Assembly (NCBI GenBank): GCA_050330855.1
Contig: JBHJNL010000039.1
Span: 62,001-126,000 of the forward strand
Length of the DNA: 64,000 bases
Origin: RCC1774 sp050330855
GTDB taxonomy: Bacteria > Cyanobacteriota > Cyanobacteriia > Thermosynechococcales > Thermosynechococcaceae
Direction of reading: 5' to 3'
Both the position numbers and the translations under genes were made by a program. Under the pieces are notes generated by a model. It searched no databases. It was not told the DNA's origin and saw only the letters and a list, made by a program, of their open reading frames with translations. This document shows, piece by piece, positions 9,501 through 17,606 of this stretch. The first letter of the stretch is position 1. Each line of letters begins with the position of its first letter.

Positions 9501-9775
9501 TAGAAGGAGAGCTGGCCCAGACCATTGTGGGGGTTGAGGGAACCGTTCAGGTGTTGATTCCCCTCAGCGGCGTGGTAGATGTCGATGCTCTCAAAGCCAA
9601 GCTTGAGAAAGATCTCAACAAAGCAGAAGGGGAAGTAAAGTCCTTTTCTGGACGGTTGCAGAACTCGAAGTTTGTTGATCAGGCCCCAGCAGAAGTGGTG
9701 CAGGGTGCGCGAGATGCTTTGGCTGAGGCCCAAAAGCAAGTGGAGATATTGTCAGATCGGTTGGCTCGTCTGTAG
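6539..9775 (+). CDS. valS: Valyl-tRNA synthetase with inserted CAAD membrane domain
   Basis: A 1078-residue class I synthetase that charges tRNA-Val with valine. The ATP-binding HMGH motif is at residues 56-59 and KMSKS at 542-546. The editing domain lies between them, and the C-terminal coiled coil runs from about 1005 to the end (VDVDALKAKLEKDLNKAEGE...). Between the anticodon-binding domain and the C-terminal arm, residues about 760-910 are extra. They consist of a Pro/Ser/Ala-rich linker, then two hydrophobic helices (about 810-832 and 840-861) with an amphipathic region ending GDRKETIEAV, then another linker. This matches the CAAD domain that anchors some cyanobacterial synthetases to thylakoid membranes. 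A perfect inverted repeat lies in the second linker. Confidence 0.95.
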   Translation: MIATESTLSSQYDPASTEAKWQQTWESKGVFTADPHHEGEPYCVVIPPPNVTGSLHMGHAFESALIDVLVRYHRMLGRNTLWLPGTDHASIAVHSILEKQLQAEGKTRYEIGREAFLEKAKQWKSESGGTIVNQQRRLGVSVDWSRERFTMDEGLSKAVREAFVSMYDEGLIYRGNYMVNWCPASQSAVSDQEVENQEIDGHLWHFRYPLADSSGAMEVATTRPETMLGDTAVAVNPNDDRYKDLIGKMLTLPIMDREIPVVADEHVDPAFGTGCVKVTPAHDPNDFAMGQRHNLPLINIMHKDGRLNENAGPFEGQDRFEARKNVIQRLEEDGCLVKTEEYRHSVPYSDRGKVPVEPLISTQWFVKTGPMAEDTLKFLNEQQSPNFVPERWTKVYRDWLENLRDWCISRQLWWGHQIPAWYAVSETDGEIGDNTPFVVARDESEAWNRAKEQFGDQVQLSQDPDVLDTWFSSGLWPFSTMGWPEETADLSTYYPTSTLVTGFDIIFFWVARMTLMSAHFTKQMPFKDVYIHGLVRDEKGQKMSKSKNNGIDPLVLIDKYGTDALRYTLIREVAGAGQDIRLDYDRKTDQSSSVEASRNFANKLWNASRFVLINLEDQTPAQLGYPALEDLELADRWILSKYHQLVAQTRQQINAYGLGEASKGLYEFIWGDFCDWYIELVKPRLREQGTPSQRVAQQTLAFVLEGILKLLHPFMPHITEEIWQTLTRAEDGQYLAAQPYPEPATVHLEAEAPSPAMAFEPPSLGLASSSASGALTTPLELGEDWRAVVERILGVFEEIAQFANEHQRGLITVILIVSGFVGIALADSVLATINHLPLTRPFFQLVGSFALFQFVYTKLLWSGDRKETIEAVTQWKDRVVAKPITIDTPALPVAEEPAMRPATGRAAAMGTVAAMQFIDEATETQFELLIGIIRTIRNLRAEASIKPSQKIKVILQSESDRERQTLTAGQTYIKDVGKVESLSITPALEGELAQTIVGVEGTVQVLIPLSGVVDVDALKAKLEKDLNKAEGEVKSFSGRLQNSKFVDQAPAEVVQGARDALAEAQKQVEILSDRLARL
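9204..9257. repeat. 18-bp perfect inverted repeat inside valS
   Basis: Arms at 9204-9221 and 9240-9257 are exact reverse complements, separated by 18 bases. They encode part of the low-complexity linker after the CAAD helices of ValRS. Nothing in the protein requires this symmetry. It could be a small palindromic insertion or an RNA hairpin in the valS message. Confidence 0.8.
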
Positions 9776-9826
9776 CCGCTCGTCAAACGCTACATTAGAG
9801 TTAATCGTTTCACCGCTGAGTTTCCG

Positions 9827-10423
9827 ATGACCACTGCAATCCTAAGCAAACCTCAGAAAGAAACTCCTCTATTGTTTGAGGGGTTAACCTGGCGTGAATT
9901 TAAAGCCGTTGAGCAACTTCTTGACCGCCCAGGGTATCGACTCTCTTTTTTAGATGGTGTATTAGAGATTATCCAAATGCCCAGTGAAGCTCATGAAACC
10001 GTCAAGGAGAGACTCGCAGCTCTATTAGAGCTTTACCTACTATTGACAGGGTTTGACTTTACACCTACTGGCTCTATGACCCTCGAAAGTGAGAGTGGAC
10101 AGGTGAAGCGAGAAGCAGATAAATCCTACCGGCTTGCACCAGGGCGATCACGGCCTGATCTTGCCATTGAAATTGTGTTCTCCAGCGGCGGCATCAGCAA
10201 GCTGGAAGCCTACAAGCGGCTGAAGATATCAGAAGTCTGGTTCTGGGAAGATGGAGAGCTGCAGATCTATCACCTGCAAGGAGAAGGAGAGCAGCTTGAT
10301 TATGAGCCGCTCGAAAAAAGTGAGGCTGTCCCAGGACTAGATCTAGAACTATTCTTAAACTGTATCAATATTGCCAATCATGTCGATGCGGTCAGAACTT
10401 GGCAGCAAGGAATTCAGACCTAA
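9827..10423 (+). CDS. Uma2-family (DUF820) restriction-endonuclease-fold protein
   Basis: A 198-residue protein of the Uma2/DUF820 family, which has a PD-(D/E)xK nuclease-like fold and is strongly expanded in cyanobacteria; its biological role is not established. Features: LTWREFKAVEQLL and YRLSFLDGVLEIIQMPSEAHE at the N-terminus, then RPDLAIEIVFSSGGISKLEAYKRL, which supplies the conserved Asp, Glu and Lys. The end EVWFWEDGELQIYHL is typical. It follows valS by about 50 bases, in the same direction. Two other Uma2 genes occur in the window, at 51183 and 57648, with low mutual similarity. Confidence 0.85.
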   Translation: MTTAILSKPQKETPLLFEGLTWREFKAVEQLLDRPGYRLSFLDGVLEIIQMPSEAHETVKERLAALLELYLLLTGFDFTPTGSMTLESESGQVKREADKSYRLAPGRSRPDLAIEIVFSSGGISKLEAYKRLKISEVWFWEDGELQIYHLQGEGEQLDYEPLEKSEAVPGLDLELFLNCINIANHVDAVRTWQQGIQT

Positions 10424-10464
10424 CCCGATCGCACTGGATCTGAAATATTGGTTGATTGTGATTG

Positions 10465-10536
10465 GTCTAAGTTTCCCTTAGACTGTTGCCAACGCTGGCG
10501 TTGCGGTCTTTCTCTGATGGGGAGAGCTGCCAGCGT
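10465..10536 (+). promoter_or_regulatory. Two hairpins in the leader of the DUF2791 ATPase gene
   Basis: Hairpin 1 has 7-bp arms (10465-10471 and 10477-10483) with a 5-base loop. Hairpin 2 has 8-bp arms (10492-10499 and 10529-10536) that can also pair internally (TCTC with GAGA). The second ends 21 bases before the ATG at 10558, just upstream of an AGGAG ribosome site. They could end the preceding Uma2 transcript or form a 5' leader structure. There is no T tract after either, so a classical terminator is not supported. Confidence 0.4.
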
Positions 10537-10557
10537 CAAAATTAACAGGAGTTCAGA

Positions 10558-11901
10558 ATGGCAGCGGCCAAAATAAAACCCAAAGAACGGGATGCAGTCA
10601 TTCAAGCTCTGCAAGCAGGCGTCGTACCCCGGAAGGGGCAGCACCTAATCCAAGTAGGGCGGGTGGAAGAGATTACAGCGCTCCTGCGAGATATTGAACG
10701 GATCACCGATGGCGGCTCAGCCACGCGGTTTGTGATTGGCGAATACGGCTCTGGAAAAACTTTTTTCCTTTCGCTGATTCGTACCATTGCGATGGAGAAG
10801 AAGTTCGTGACCACCCAGGCCGATCTGACGCCAGACCGGCGGCTCCATTCTGCTAATGGTCAGGCCCGCGCCCTGTATTCAGAACTCATGGCAAATCTAT
10901 CGACGCGCACGAAACCGGAAGGCGGTGCTCTGCCCAGCGTTGTGGAGCGGTTTGTGACCTCAGCAATTTCGGAGGGACGCGATCGCAACCTTAACCCCGA
11001 AGAAATTATTAGAGAACGGCTGGCTCACTTATCTGAGTATGTCGGCGGCTATGACTTTGCCGAAGTAATCGCGGCCTACTGGCGCGGCCACGACACCGGA
11101 GATGACACCCTTAAAGTCAATGCTATCCGCTGGCTCCGGGGCGAATTTACCACTAAAACGGAAGCCCGTGCGGCCTTGGGCGTGCGCTCCATTGTCGATG
11201 ACGCCTCGGTGTATGACCAGCTCAAGCTCTTTGCCCAATTGGTGCGGCTAGCCGGTTACAGTGGCTTTTTAGTTTGCCTAGATGAAATGGTGAATCTGTA
11301 TAAAATTGCCCATACCCAATCTCGCAAAACCAACTACGAGCAGATTTTACGAATCCTCAACGATAGTTTGCAGGGGACGGCTTCAGGAATTGGCTTCATT
11401 ATGGGAGGCACTCCAGACTTTTTGATGGATTCACGCAAGGGTCTTTATAGCTACACTGCGCTGCAAACCCGCTTGGCTGAGAACACCTTTGCCGGTCAGG
11501 GCTTAGTGGATTACACCGGCCCCGTGATTCGGCTTGCGAATCTGAGCGCTGAAGATTTGTACGTGCTGCTAGGGAAAATTCGGATGGTGTTTACCAGCGA
11601 TCATCCCAAGCAAAAGTTGATTTCTGATGATGGCATCCAAGCCTTTATGGCGCACTGCTCACAGTATATTGGCGAAGCCTATTTCCGGACTCCGCGCAAT
11701 ACCATCAAAGCCTTTGTCGATTTGTTGGCGGTGTTAGATCAGAACCAACAAGTGTCCTGGAAAGATTTGGTGTCTCAAGTCAATGTTAAGACAGACCCTA
11801 GCTCCAACCTATCGGCTCCGCCAGCCGCCAGTAATGCGAAGGGACAACGAGCAACGGTTCCAGCCAGCGCCGACGGAGACTTAGCGTCCTTTCGTCTGTA
11901 G
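10558..11901 (+). CDS. P-loop ATPase of the BrxD/DUF2791 family
   Basis: A 447-residue ATP-binding protein. The Walker A motif is in IGEYGSGKTFFL (about residues 61-72), and a Walker B-like segment is GFLVCLDEMVNLYK (about 237-250). The order of segments (VGRVEEITALLRDIERI..., the P-loop, LDEMVNLYK, GFIMGGTPDFL, YFRTPRNTIKAFVDLL) matches the DUF2791 family that includes BrxD of BREX phage defence and ATPases of Ter-linked DNA-processing modules. None of the other BREX genes (pglX, pglZ, brxC, brxL) is nearby. A clear AGGAG site precedes the ATG. The last 45 residues are low-complexity Ser/Ala/Pro. It converges on the radical SAM gene. Role unknown; function in defence is not shown. Confidence 0.78.
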   Translation: MAAAKIKPKERDAVIQALQAGVVPRKGQHLIQVGRVEEITALLRDIERITDGGSATRFVIGEYGSGKTFFLSLIRTIAMEKKFVTTQADLTPDRRLHSANGQARALYSELMANLSTRTKPEGGALPSVVERFVTSAISEGRDRNLNPEEIIRERLAHLSEYVGGYDFAEVIAAYWRGHDTGDDTLKVNAIRWLRGEFTTKTEARAALGVRSIVDDASVYDQLKLFAQLVRLAGYSGFLVCLDEMVNLYKIAHTQSRKTNYEQILRILNDSLQGTASGIGFIMGGTPDFLMDSRKGLYSYTALQTRLAENTFAGQGLVDYTGPVIRLANLSAEDLYVLLGKIRMVFTSDHPKQKLISDDGIQAFMAHCSQYIGEAYFRTPRNTIKAFVDLLAVLDQNQQVSWKDLVSQVNVKTDPSSNLSAPPAASNAKGQRATVPASADGDLASFRL

Positions 11902-11960
11902 CATCACCTGATATAGATGGGGTGGGCGATCGCAGCCAAGAGGTATACCCCAGGCCATAC

Positions 11961-13562
11961 CTATGATGCCGTCAGCGCAGGTTGAGCATGCTTTACTAAC
12001 GTTGCCTCTGGCAGCGGCCCCTGTAGATGAGACCAAGGTAAGACCCTCGTGACAGGCCAGTTTTCAAAGACGTAATAGTCCATCGAAGGAAGCTGACCGC
12101 GCAGTTCTTTAAAGGCACGACGGTAGCTGCCAACGGAATCACCATAGTGCCGCGTTAGCTCTAGTAGGCGCGAGAGGCGGCGATCACCCCTAGACAGCAA
12201 CGTCTGGATGACGGACCAGTTATAGCTTTCGGGCCTAAAGTCAATGCCGTGCGATCGCAACCCCTTCTGCAGCAACTTCAGCCGTTTTTGGGCCGTCGGA
12301 TCTATCCCAAACCACTGGAACGGCGTATGGGCCTTGGGCACAAAGGTACTGCAGCCCAGCGTCAGTCGAAAGTTAGGGACATGGCGTTTAAGATCAAGCA
12401 GTAATTGAATGGTGGCCTCCACATCCGCTTCTGTTTCTTGAGGGAGGCCCACCATCCCGTAAAACTTGAGTCCCTTGAGTCCCCCAGCCTTGGCGTTGGC
12501 AGTGGCCTCAAAGATCTCGTCTTGCTCCAGCTTTTTATTGATCAGGGTCCGAATCCGCTCAGAGCCGCTTTCAATGGCAATGGTTACTGATCGCGTGTCG
12601 TGATTCGCTAGGGTCTGAGCCAGCTTGGGCGTCACTGTATTGGTGCGTACCGAGGCAATGCTGAGCCGCACGTCATCGCAGACGGGTCGCTCAAAATAGT
12701 TCAACAATTCGTCAAATTCAGGATGCTGGGTGACGGATGCCCCTAATAAGCCAATTCGGTTCGTAACCGCCAAGCCACGCTCAATGGCAGGGATCAGCGA
12801 CTCAGAAACGCTGGGGGTCCGAAAGGGGAGTGTGAGATAGCTCGCCAAACAAAAGCGACACATCTCAGGGCAGCTCCGCACCACCTCCACCATATAAATG
12901 CTTTCCCAGGCGGCTTTTTCAGTGACCACGGTAGAGCTAGACAGGGTATTGCCACGATAGGTTTGTTTCTCAACGCGGGGGGGCACATCAGCGATGGGGT
13001 GAATCGATGCGATCTCACCGTCTAGATCGGTATAATTCACCTCGTACAGGCTCGGAACATAAACCCCTGGCACCTGCGCCAAGGCCCGAAGCTGCACTGC
13101 TCGCTCTGCCATCTGGACTTGCCGATAGGTTTCTAAAAACGAATGGAGCAAATCCTCGCCGTCCCCCAGCAAAATCACATCAAAGAAATCAGCAAAGGGT
13201 TCAGGGTTTGCCGTTAACACCGGGCCACCCCCAAAGACCAGGGGATGAGACGGCTGCCGCTCCGCCGACCAGATCGGCACCTTGAGCTGCTCTAGCATCG
13301 TCAAAATATTGACGTAATCAAGCTCCCAAGACAGTGAAAAACCCAGGAGCTGAGGCTGTCTTGGCAACGGCTCCTGCAAATCGGTGAACAGGCGACTGAC
13401 TTCTAAAAATGGACAGCTTGCCAACAGCGCCCACACCGTTTGGTATCCCAAACTGGTAATGCCCACGCTGTAGGTATTCGGAAAGGCAAAAACCAGCCCA
13501 ATGGCGTCGGGCGTCGGCACCGCAGGGGTAAAAAGCAGGTGTTCAGAATGGAGAGCAGACAC
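11961..13562 (-). CDS. B12-binding-domain radical SAM protein
   Basis: A 533-residue protein, start GTG at 13562. The N-terminal third resembles a cobalamin-binding Rossmann domain (GLVFAFPNTYSVGITSLGYQ, LLGFSLSWELDYVNILTML, VFGGGPVLTANPEPFADFFD). The radical SAM core follows, with the cluster motif CPEMCRFC (CxxxCxxC) near residue 212 and the usual downstream strands (GLLGASVTQHPEFDELL, VTIAIESGSERIR, LKFYGMVGLPQETEADV). Members of this uncharacterised group resemble the catalytic half of TIGR03960-type proteins. The chemistry and substrate are unknown. The gene is monocistronic here, convergent with the DUF2791 ATPase and divergent from the PP2C gene. Confidence 0.85.
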   Translation of the reverse strand: MSALHSEHLLFTPAVPTPDAIGLVFAFPNTYSVGITSLGYQTVWALLASCPFLEVSRLFTDLQEPLPRQPQLLGFSLSWELDYVNILTMLEQLKVPIWSAERQPSHPLVFGGGPVLTANPEPFADFFDVILLGDGEDLLHSFLETYRQVQMAERAVQLRALAQVPGVYVPSLYEVNYTDLDGEIASIHPIADVPPRVEKQTYRGNTLSSSTVVTEKAAWESIYMVEVVRSCPEMCRFCLASYLTLPFRTPSVSESLIPAIERGLAVTNRIGLLGASVTQHPEFDELLNYFERPVCDDVRLSIASVRTNTVTPKLAQTLANHDTRSVTIAIESGSERIRTLINKKLEQDEIFEATANAKAGGLKGLKFYGMVGLPQETEADVEATIQLLLDLKRHVPNFRLTLGCSTFVPKAHTPFQWFGIDPTAQKRLKLLQKGLRSHGIDFRPESYNWSVIQTLLSRGDRRLSRLLELTRHYGDSVGSYRRAFKELRGQLPSMDYYVFENWPVTRVLPWSHLQGPLPEATLVKHAQPALTAS

Positions 13563-13963
13563 GCAGAATTAAAGTTCCATGAGAGGATGCCTGCATTCTA
13601 ATCTAGTGAACGGTTCCGAGCCTGTCCGTGACGAGTTCCCCATCTAAGTGGGGCACTCTAATACAGAGTGATTCAGCCTTGATTTTCTAACCGCAGAGAC
13701 AAAATTAAGCGATCAATCGCAAAATAAAGAAATGAAATAAAGAGATAAGGATGACCTTCAGCTCATCAGATCCGCTATCCTGACAGAGATATTGCAGCAA
13801 GTCTATTTACAAAACTTTGCAGCAGCAGCCCTGTTCCCGATGCTATTTCCTACCACAATCACCCTGAAGAAAGGAAGGACTGAGCATGTCATTGAGCGAT
13901 AGGTTGCAAGTAGACAAGTGGACCAGTGCTGACCGACAATGGTGCACCGGATAGGGAACGTTT
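13563..13963. other. 400-bp gap between divergent radical SAM and PP2C genes
   Basis: This gap must hold the promoters for both flanking genes, but I see no convincing -35/-10 pair. It contains a 6-bp-stem hairpin (13654-13659 with 13665-13670), an A-rich stretch around 13690-13750, and a possible 22-codon open frame at 13886-13954 just before the PP2C gene. Confidence 0.4.
13886..13954 (+). CDS. Possible 22-codon small ORF ahead of the PP2C gene
   Basis: ATG at 13886 with a purine-rich GGAAGGA stretch 7-13 bases upstream, 22 codons, stop TAG at 13952-13954, ending 9 bases before the start of the PP2C gene. The predicted peptide (MSLSDRLQVDKWTSADRQWC plus two residues) has no recognisable motif. 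The good ribosome site and the close spacing suggest a leader or coupled peptide, but chance cannot be excluded. Confidence 0.22.
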   Translation: MSLSDRLQVDKWTSADRQWCTG

Positions 13964-16345
13964 ATGTCAAATACCTTACCAACCCTGTACTGCTCTAATC
14001 TTAAATGTCGGGCCAGTAACACCGAACTAGATGCAAGCTGCCATCAGTGTGGCGCGGCATTGCCGAAGCGTTATTTGCGGGTGATCGGAACCACCGGCAA
14101 GGTCGGCGATATGCTGGGCGATCGCTACGCTTTTCGAGGGCCAAGGGTGGTTCTCGATACCCAGGTCGGCCTGCCGCTGCGGATCAACACTGAACTGCCC
14201 AATGGCTTAATTCCCTATTTAAAGCTATTCCCCCATCGGCTGCATTTGCCCCAGCTTTATACGGCACTTGCACCTCAACGGAAAAAAGATCCGTTGATTG
14301 TGCTACTCGAACAAGCTCCCCTTAGTGTCACTGACTTCTTTGAAAATGGTGCCTCTGCAGCCCATCCTTCTATCAGTGCAGCCTTTCCCCTGACTGAGTC
14401 TTGGCCCTATGCCCTGCCCCTGCGCCAGGTGAACTGGCTCTGGCAAATGGCTCAACTTTGGCAACCCCTATCGAGCCAGGGCGTTGCTGCAAGTCTCATT
14501 CAACCCAATTTGCTTAGGGTTGAGGAGCGGTTTTTGCGCCTCCTAGAGCTGCAGTCCGATCTCGATATTTCGCCAACGCTTCCTGACCTGGGCGCATTCT
14601 GGCAAGAGTGGCTGACGGGTACCTCTGACACGTTTGCCCCAGATTTTGAAAAACTGTGTCAGGGACTCATTCAAGGTTCTATTTCAACGCCAGAGCTGCT
14701 CCTCGATCAGCTAGAGCAGCTTGTTCTGCGCTATCAAGAACCCTACACCCTCAAGATTGATATCTCAGCCCGGACCGATACTGGGCAGATGCGAGATCAT
14801 AACGAAGATGCTTGCTATCCCGAACAGGGGGTTGTGGCCCAAAATTCTGCAGAGCGTTTGGCGATTGTTTGTGACGGTGTAGGGGGCCATGATGGCGGTG
14901 AGGTAGCATCAGGCATTGCCATTGAAGCGATGACCTCTCACCTGACGCGACTCCAGAAAGGGGCGTTGCCCAACGATGTTGTGATTGCAGAGCTAGAGGC
15001 CGCTACCTTTCAGGCCAATGATCTGATTAGCGCCCGTAACGATGAAGAACAGCGTGAAGATCGGCGGCGCATGGGGACCACCTTAGTCACCACGCTGATT
15101 CATAACCAACAGGCCTACGTCACCCACATTGGCGACAGTCGAGCCTACCTGATTACAGCGACAGGGTGCTATCAACTCACCATCGATGATGATATCGCTT
15201 GTCGAGAGGTGCGGCTGGGTTACGTGCCCTACCGCGAGGCGCTGCAACAACCCGCCTCAGGGTCATTGACTCAAGCATTAGGAATGGCGTCTTCAGCGGT
15301 GCTCCGCCCCTCTATTGAGCGCTTAATTCTGGATGAAGACTGTGTCTTGCTGCTTTGCTCAGATGGCCTCAGTGATTATGATCGCGTTGAGTCACTGTGG
15401 TCCACTGAAATTTTGCCGCTGCTGCATCAAGAAACCGATTTAGTCACGGTGACTAAAAATTTGATTGATCAGGCCAATCAACTCAATGGTCACGATAATA
15501 TTACCGTGGCGGTTTTACACTGCCGGGTCGATCGGCCCCCAATGCCTGGCTCCTCGTCACGACTACCCAGTACTCAGCTCCAACCGATTAAAACCAGTGC
15601 CCAGCCTGCTGCTGCCCAGACGTACTATGTTCCCCAAAAGCCGAAGGCAGGGGGATGGAAGCGATGGGCAATAGCAGGTTTATTGGGGGCACTTGCCTGC
15701 GGGGGCTTGGCCTATTACTGGAGGCAACAATCTACAGCACCAACGGTAGATGCAACGCCCACCCCAGGAGAGCCTGAACCGCTGGGACTGTCATTTGCCG
15801 ATTTGAAGGCGGGGCAATCCTTAGAAATTCAGCCCAGTGAGCAAGCTGATGCGATCGCTCCTGTCTTAATGAAGATTTGGGTTCAAGATCAGCCCCCTAC
15901 GACAGCCCAAGGCGACGCGACGGAAGAATTATCGCTACCGGCTAAAAAGTTGATTACGGTCTTGGGAACACAGCCTTCAGAGACGGATGAGACATCGCCT
16001 GCTGACCCGCAATGGGTTAAGGTTCGCATCTGTCCATCGCCGGTGTCTTCCCCTGCGGGAGCGGAGACAGTGCCCGACCCGGCAAATGTATCGGCCCAGG
16101 AATCAAGCCAGAATTTAGATCCAACCCCGTCCACTAATCCATCCCCTGCATCAACGGTGGTGCCAGTGCCGGGAGAGCCGAAACAATCTGAGAGAGCTAG
16201 CTTCGGACCTGACCAGATTGTGGTGGGTTGGATCTCTGCCAATGACTTGCTCCCCCAAGTGGTTCGTTCTACCGTGGCCGCGCCGATCTGTGGCAGCTCG
16301 GCAAAGGTGGGAGAGGCGCCCAGCGGTAATGCAACGTTGCGCTGA
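13964..16345 (+). CDS. Membrane-anchored PP2C phosphatase with N-terminal zinc ribbon and kinase-like region
   Basis: A 793-residue multidomain protein. (1) A zinc ribbon with Cys10, Cys15, Cys26 and Cys29. (2) Residues about 45-260 resemble a degenerate protein kinase: YLKLFP at the place of the ATP lysine, and GVAASLIQPNLLRVEERFLRLLELQ at the place of the catalytic and DFG loops, with the acidic residues missing. (3) A complete PP2C domain, about 266-520, with RDHNEDA, VCDGVGGHDGG, HIGDSRAYL, LCSDGLSDYD and GHDNITV, so the metal-binding Asp set is present. (4) One membrane helix at about 568-586. (5) A Ser/Pro-rich exported tail of about 200 residues. It should dephosphorylate Ser/Thr proteins at the membrane. 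The kinase-like reading is inference. Confidence 0.85.
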   Translation: MSNTLPTLYCSNLKCRASNTELDASCHQCGAALPKRYLRVIGTTGKVGDMLGDRYAFRGPRVVLDTQVGLPLRINTELPNGLIPYLKLFPHRLHLPQLYTALAPQRKKDPLIVLLEQAPLSVTDFFENGASAAHPSISAAFPLTESWPYALPLRQVNWLWQMAQLWQPLSSQGVAASLIQPNLLRVEERFLRLLELQSDLDISPTLPDLGAFWQEWLTGTSDTFAPDFEKLCQGLIQGSISTPELLLDQLEQLVLRYQEPYTLKIDISARTDTGQMRDHNEDACYPEQGVVAQNSAERLAIVCDGVGGHDGGEVASGIAIEAMTSHLTRLQKGALPNDVVIAELEAATFQANDLISARNDEEQREDRRRMGTTLVTTLIHNQQAYVTHIGDSRAYLITATGCYQLTIDDDIACREVRLGYVPYREALQQPASGSLTQALGMASSAVLRPSIERLILDEDCVLLLCSDGLSDYDRVESLWSTEILPLLHQETDLVTVTKNLIDQANQLNGHDNITVAVLHCRVDRPPMPGSSSRLPSTQLQPIKTSAQPAAAQTYYVPQKPKAGGWKRWAIAGLLGALACGGLAYYWRQQSTAPTVDATPTPGEPEPLGLSFADLKAGQSLEIQPSEQADAIAPVLMKIWVQDQPPTTAQGDATEELSLPAKKLITVLGTQPSETDETSPADPQWVKVRICPSPVSSPAGAETVPDPANVSAQESSQNLDPTPSTNPSPASTVVPVPGEPKQSERASFGPDQIVVGWISANDLLPQVVRSTVAAPICGSSAKVGEAPSGNATLR

Positions 16346-16402
16346 ATCTTGCCACTGTTGATGACTGTTTCACTGATACTGATTGAGAAATAGAGTCAAG
16401 CG

Positions 16403-17440
16403 ATGAGTTATTTGGCGAATATTTTAGAGCAGCCTGCGGTGTTGCGATCGCAACTCCAAACCTATAAAGAACACGAGGTCTGGCAGCACATTCAGCAGGC
16501 AGGCAAAACCGATCAGACCGTTGTGCTTACCGGCATGGGGGCTTCGTATAACGCCCTCTATCCCACTTGGTTCTATTTGCATCAGCAGGGCATCCCTGCC
16601 GTTCATATTGAAGCCTCTGAGCTGATTTACTACAGCGATTCGCTGCTGCGGCAGCGCTGTTTACTGGTAGTGGTGTCTCAGTCTGGCAACAGCGTTGAGA
16701 TTGGGCGCATTATTGAGCGCATCCAAGCCAGCGGCTCACAGCCGTTTATGATTAGCGTTACCACAGGTTCTGACAATAATTTAGCGGCCCATAGCACCGT
16801 GCAGCTTTGCACTCAGGCTGGTGCAGAGGTGGGAGTGGCAACAAAAACCTATACCAGCACGCTGCTGCTACTGCATTGGTTGGGACGGGCCATTGCCGGA
16901 CAGCTTCAGCCCGATGATTATGTGGCCGTAGATGCCATCGCAACGTCCACCGCCACAATCTTAGAAAACTGGCAGACCTGGATTGAGCCAGCCTATCACC
17001 AGCTACAGGGCACCACCTATGCGGCACTAATGGGTCGAGGCCCCTCTTTAACCTCAGCCTTGAACGGTGGCTTGATTCTTAAAGAAGCAGTACGCCTGCC
17101 TGCCGAGGGCTTCTCCGGCGGTCGCTTTCGCCACGGCCCCATGGAATTGCTGTCGCCACACGTGGGCTGTATTGTCTTCACGACCCCCGGAAAAACTCTG
17201 GAACTGAGCCAGCGATTAGCCACAGATATTGTCGAACGGGGAGGGCAGTTGGTGACGATTGGAGATGCGATCTCATCGACCCAGCCCCACGCGCACCTAC
17301 CATTACCAGAGACTGATGAAGCCCTCAGCCCCATTTTGGAAATTTTAGGGCCGCAGCTTTTAGCCGCAAAGCTAGCTGAACAAAGAGGGTTAACCCCAGG
17401 AGAGTTTCGCTGGAGCGGTAAGGTCATTCATACCGAGTGA
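16403..17440 (+). CDS. SIS-domain sugar isomerase/deaminase-like protein
   Basis: A 345-residue protein built of two sugar-isomerase (SIS) domains, as in the isomerase half of GlmS and in the AgaS/FrlB group. Domain 1 (about 30-165) has VLTGMGASYNAL and VVVSQSGNSVEIGR, the phosphosugar-binding Ser-rich loops. Domain 2 (about 200-330) has LMGRGPSLTSALNGGLILKE and the conserved RHGPMELLS. There is no glutaminase domain, so it is not a full GlmS; it probably handles an amino-sugar phosphate or fructosamine phosphate. It starts 57 bases after the PP2C gene in the same direction and could be co-transcribed with it. Confidence 0.82.
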   Translation: MSYLANILEQPAVLRSQLQTYKEHEVWQHIQQAGKTDQTVVLTGMGASYNALYPTWFYLHQQGIPAVHIEASELIYYSDSLLRQRCLLVVVSQSGNSVEIGRIIERIQASGSQPFMISVTTGSDNNLAAHSTVQLCTQAGAEVGVATKTYTSTLLLLHWLGRAIAGQLQPDDYVAVDAIATSTATILENWQTWIEPAYHQLQGTTYAALMGRGPSLTSALNGGLILKEAVRLPAEGFSGGRFRHGPMELLSPHVGCIVFTTPGKTLELSQRLATDIVERGGQLVTIGDAISSTQPHAHLPLPETDEALSPILEILGPQLLAAKLAEQRGLTPGEFRWSGKVIHTE

Positions 17441-17476
17441 CACGAATCAACAAAATAGAGAGACCGTCATCGACGC

Positions 17477-17505
17477 TTCACGCAGGCCGCCCAATTCTGT
17501 ACAAT
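17477..17505 (+). promoter_or_regulatory. Sigma-70-type promoter for serA
   Basis: TTCACG at 17477-17482, a 17-base spacer and TACAAT at 17500-17505. Transcription would start near 17512 and give a leader of about 95 bases before the serA ATG at 17607. Confidence 0.5.
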
Positions 17506-17606
17506 AGCTGCTTACCGTTAAATCGCCAGCGGCGTGAAAAGGGTTGCTGTCTATCTAGACTCCTTGTCAGCTTAGCCTTACTGAACACACACTACAGACT
17601 TACATC

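Noticed and set aside
10558..11901. A BREX defence system
   Set aside because: Only a BrxD-like ATPase is present; no pglX, pglZ, brxC or brxL genes are in the window.
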